A stretch of 7,295 nt of DNA. Source: an uncultured cyanobacterium (GTDB lineage: Bacteria > Cyanobacteriota > Cyanobacteriia > Phormidesmidales > Phormidesmidaceae). This document shows positions 5,759-7,295 of the stretch, piece by piece (the stretch's first letter is position 1; each line of letters starts with the position of its first letter). A program made the position numbers and the translations under genes. The notes beneath the pieces are model-generated. The model had not been told where the DNA came from. It saw nothing but the letters and a program-made list of their open reading frames with translations, and searched no databases. Location: NCBI GenBank assembly GCA_938029995.1, contig CALHGI010000562.1:1-7295 (forward strand), given 5' to 3'.

Positions 5759-5871
5759 TGCTGCATACAGTGGATGGCTGCGCTTGTAGCCGTTGCTATC
5801 TAACGCTTTGGGGGCATGGCTGGACGCCTTAATGGGTAATCGCTACGGGCCCAGCCAATGGATAACCGCAG

Positions 5872-6789
5872 TCATTCGTTTGTACTCTGACCGGTTTGGC
5901 CATAGAGAATGCCGACAATTAGCAACAGGGCTCCCATGGTGCTAGTCCATCCCATGGGTTCTTTGAAGGCAAAAACGCCCAGGAGGGATGCGGTTAAGGG
6001 TTCGAGTAAGACGACGATGCCCGCTAGGGTGGCAGGGGTGTGACGGATGCCGAGCATGTAGATGCCATAGGCAAAGCTGCTGGTAATCATGCCGAGGTAG
6101 AGCAAAAAGGGGAGGACCTGAAGCCAAATGTTTAATGGGGGATGCAGAACTAGAGTGGGGGTGAGGATAAGGGCTGCTGCGGTGAAGCTGTGGGTGGCGA
6201 TCGCAATCCCATCCATCCGACCCACCATGGCCTTAGCCAAAATGGCATAGCCCCCATAGGAGAACGCGGCTCCAAGGGCTAGGATCACCCCTAGGATAAA
6301 TCGGCCGCCGTTGATGGCCAGGGCATCGGGCTGGGCCATCAACAGCATAGTTCCCGTTAACCCAAGCCCTAAGGCAACTCCTAGGACGCGGGTAAGTTTC
6401 TCCCCCAGAAAGGCAACGGCTAGCAGGGCAATAATCAGGGGGGATGAACAAATGGCTACCATGGCGGTCATGGCCACCCCCACATAGGGCACGGCGGCAA
6501 AGTAAAACACCTGGTACCCTGCCATGCACAGACCCATGGCCACCAGCGGTAAACGCTGCGCTTTTGTCGGCCATAGGCTGGTGTGCGCCAGTCCATGGCG
6601 GTGGTGGCTATGGCTCGTCTTCTGACGATGGTTGTAACTGTGCCAAAGCCAGAAAATAGGCAGGGCAAAGACCATGCGCCAAAAGCCAATGATTAACGGT
6701 GAAACGGTCGCTTGCTGGGCAATCAGCATCGAGGTGGTGCCGGTGGTGCCCCAGACAACGGCAGCCAAGCAGATTAGGATTAGACCCAT
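5872..6789 (-). CDS. DMT-superfamily EamA transporter with His-rich loop
   Basis: This is an inner-membrane carrier of the drug/metabolite transporter superfamily, probably an exporter of a small metabolite or amino acid; the substrate cannot be read from the sequence. The 305 residues form ten predicted helices in two EamA repeats (about 3-150 and 164-297), the normal size. The first repeat starts with the conserved WGTTG (13-17), and the second ends with the typical LLEPLTASLLGV segment (261-272). The loop after helix 2 is unusual: residues 50-69 hold seven histidines (50, 54, 60, 62, 63, 65, 69), a possible metal-binding patch. ATG 6789 lies 15 nt after the sdhA stop on the same strand, so the two are probably cotranscribed. 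A HIP1 site falls at 6197-6204. No strong ribosome binding site is seen. Confidence 0.93.
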   Translation of the reverse strand: MGLILICLAAVVWGTTGTTSMLIAQQATVSPLIIGFWRMVFALPIFWLWHSYNHRQKTSHSHHRHGLAHTSLWPTKAQRLPLVAMGLCMAGYQVFYFAAVPYVGVAMTAMVAICSSPLIIALLAVAFLGEKLTRVLGVALGLGLTGTMLLMAQPDALAINGGRFILGVILALGAAFSYGGYAILAKAMVGRMDGIAIATHSFTAAALILTPTLVLHPPLNIWLQVLPFLLYLGMITSSFAYGIYMLGIRHTPATLAGIVVLLEPLTASLLGVFAFKEPMGWTSTMGALLLIVGILYGQTGQSTNE

Positions 6790-6804
6790 GGGTTGGCGGG
6801 GCAG

Positions 6805-7295
6805 TTACTTATAGCTGCGTTGGGTGAGTTCAACGTTGTCAAAGCTTAGGGATTCTTTGTGGAGTTCGGGCTCTTGTGCCTCCCCGGTGTACCCCCACGC
6901 GGCCACGTAGGTATAGTCCACGTCATTGCGTTTGGCTTCGCCATCGCTGGTTTGGTATTCCTCCCGGAAATGACAGCCACAGGATTCTTCTCGGTTGAGG
7001 GCATCGCGGGCCATGAGTTCACCTAGTTCCAAGAAGTCGGCCAGACGACCGGCATATTCTAGATTTTTGTTGAGGGTATGGTTGGCTCCAGGAATCCGCA
7101 GGTTTTGCCGGAACTCGGTCTGGAGTGACTGGAGCTGGCCGATAACGGCGGTGAGGCTGTTGCGATCGCGACTCATGCCCACGTTGTCCCACATCAGCTG
7201 TCCCAGCTGCCGGTGGAACTGCATCACGGTTTTATCCCCCTGGATACTCAGCAGTTGGTCAGTTTTGCACCGCACCGAGGCCTCCGCTTCGGCAA
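6805..7295 (-). CDS. sdhA: Succinate dehydrogenase/fumarate reductase flavoprotein subunit, C-terminal part only
   Basis: The catalytic flavoprotein of complex II oxidises succinate to fumarate and feeds electrons to the iron-sulfur subunit. Only the last 162 residues are inside the window; the 5' part lies beyond the right edge. They cover the helical C-terminal domain of the family: FHRQLGQLMWDNVGMSRD, then LELGELMARDALNREESCG with HFREEY (the conserved substrate-region Arg and His of the R-E-S-x-G-x-H-x-R type), then DVDYTYVAAW and the ending LSFDNVELTQRSYK. The pattern resembles the form of about 640 residues found with the non-classical (B-type) enzymes. A GTG at 7275-7273 could be mistaken for a start, but the frame continues open to the edge (AEAEAS before it) and the domain would be cut, so it is internal. 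A HIP1 site falls at 7162-7169. The transporter gene follows after 15 nt. Confidence 0.93.
   Translation of the reverse strand, partial: AEAEASVRCKTDQLLSIQGDKTVMQFHRQLGQLMWDNVGMSRDRNSLTAVIGQLQSLQTEFRQNLRIPGANHTLNKNLEYAGRLADFLELGELMARDALNREESCGCHFREEYQTSDGEAKRNDVDYTYVAAWGYTGEAQEPELHKESLSFDNVELTQRSYK

Larger units (their letters stand above)
5405..5871. other. Spacer between the EamA transporter gene and sodC, with two hairpins
   Basis: Both flanking genes read leftward, so this spacer holds the transporter 3' end and the sodC control region. Two hairpins (5620-5655 and 5726-5758) are listed separately. TTTAAAGT occurs at 5682-5689 and again at 5702-5709, exactly 20 bp apart. TGGCTGG (5817-5823) and CCAGCCA (5851-5857) could pair over a long loop just past the transporter stop. 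No protein-coding frame of note and no clear sodC promoter were found. Confidence 0.5.

Noticed and set aside
7273..7275. GTG as the start of a 156-residue protein at the right end
   Set aside because: The frame stays open to the window edge and the sequence is the C-terminal domain of SdhA, so the GTG is an internal valine codon.

Overview
The window looks like chromosomal DNA from a cyanobacterium. Three copies of the HIP1 octamer GCGATCGC lie inside genes (1826-1833, 6197-6204, 7162-7169). One protein ends in a PTPA-type C-terminal sorting signal, and another is a stand-alone CIA30-domain protein of the kind cyanobacteria carry. Coding regions are moderately GC-rich, while the spacers, above all 2490-3110, are clearly AT-rich. 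The species cannot be named from the sequence.

Left part (1-3886), a probable cell-surface and polysaccharide region. The N-terminal half of a monotopic sugar-phosphate transferase (phosphoglycosyl transferase) runs off the left edge on the minus strand. About 700 bp of divergent spacer separates it from an unrecognised plus-strand protein of 386 residues with one membrane helix and long glutamine-rich coiled coils. That gene ends at a 42-bp perfect palindrome followed by a T run, a clear intrinsic terminator. After about 650 bp of AT-rich DNA with several dyads comes a secreted protein with a Ser/Gly-rich domain, a (Gly-Asn-Pro)n collagen-like tract and a PTPA-CTERM tail, closed by a second intrinsic terminator.

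Right part (3887-7295), metabolic and stress genes. A CIA30-family protein (plus strand) faces sodC (minus strand), a complete periplasmic Cu,Zn superoxide dismutase. A 13-bp hairpin with a GCAA loop lies between them. Further right, and also on the minus strand, the 3' end of sdhA (succinate dehydrogenase/fumarate reductase flavoprotein) is followed 15 nt later by a DMT/EamA transporter with a histidine-rich loop, so the two are probably cotranscribed. The 467-bp spacer between the transporter and sodC holds two hairpins that resemble neither a gene nor a typical terminator.

How the genes may work together: sorting signals of the PEP-CTERM type are known to go with exopolysaccharide loci, so the phosphoglycosyl transferase, the coiled-coil membrane protein and the PTPA-CTERM protein may belong to one envelope or matrix locus. 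This is inference from adjacency, since no exosortase, polymerase or flippase is visible. The right-hand genes look like ordinary housekeeping and stress functions. No mobile element, CRISPR array, tRNA or rRNA was recognised.
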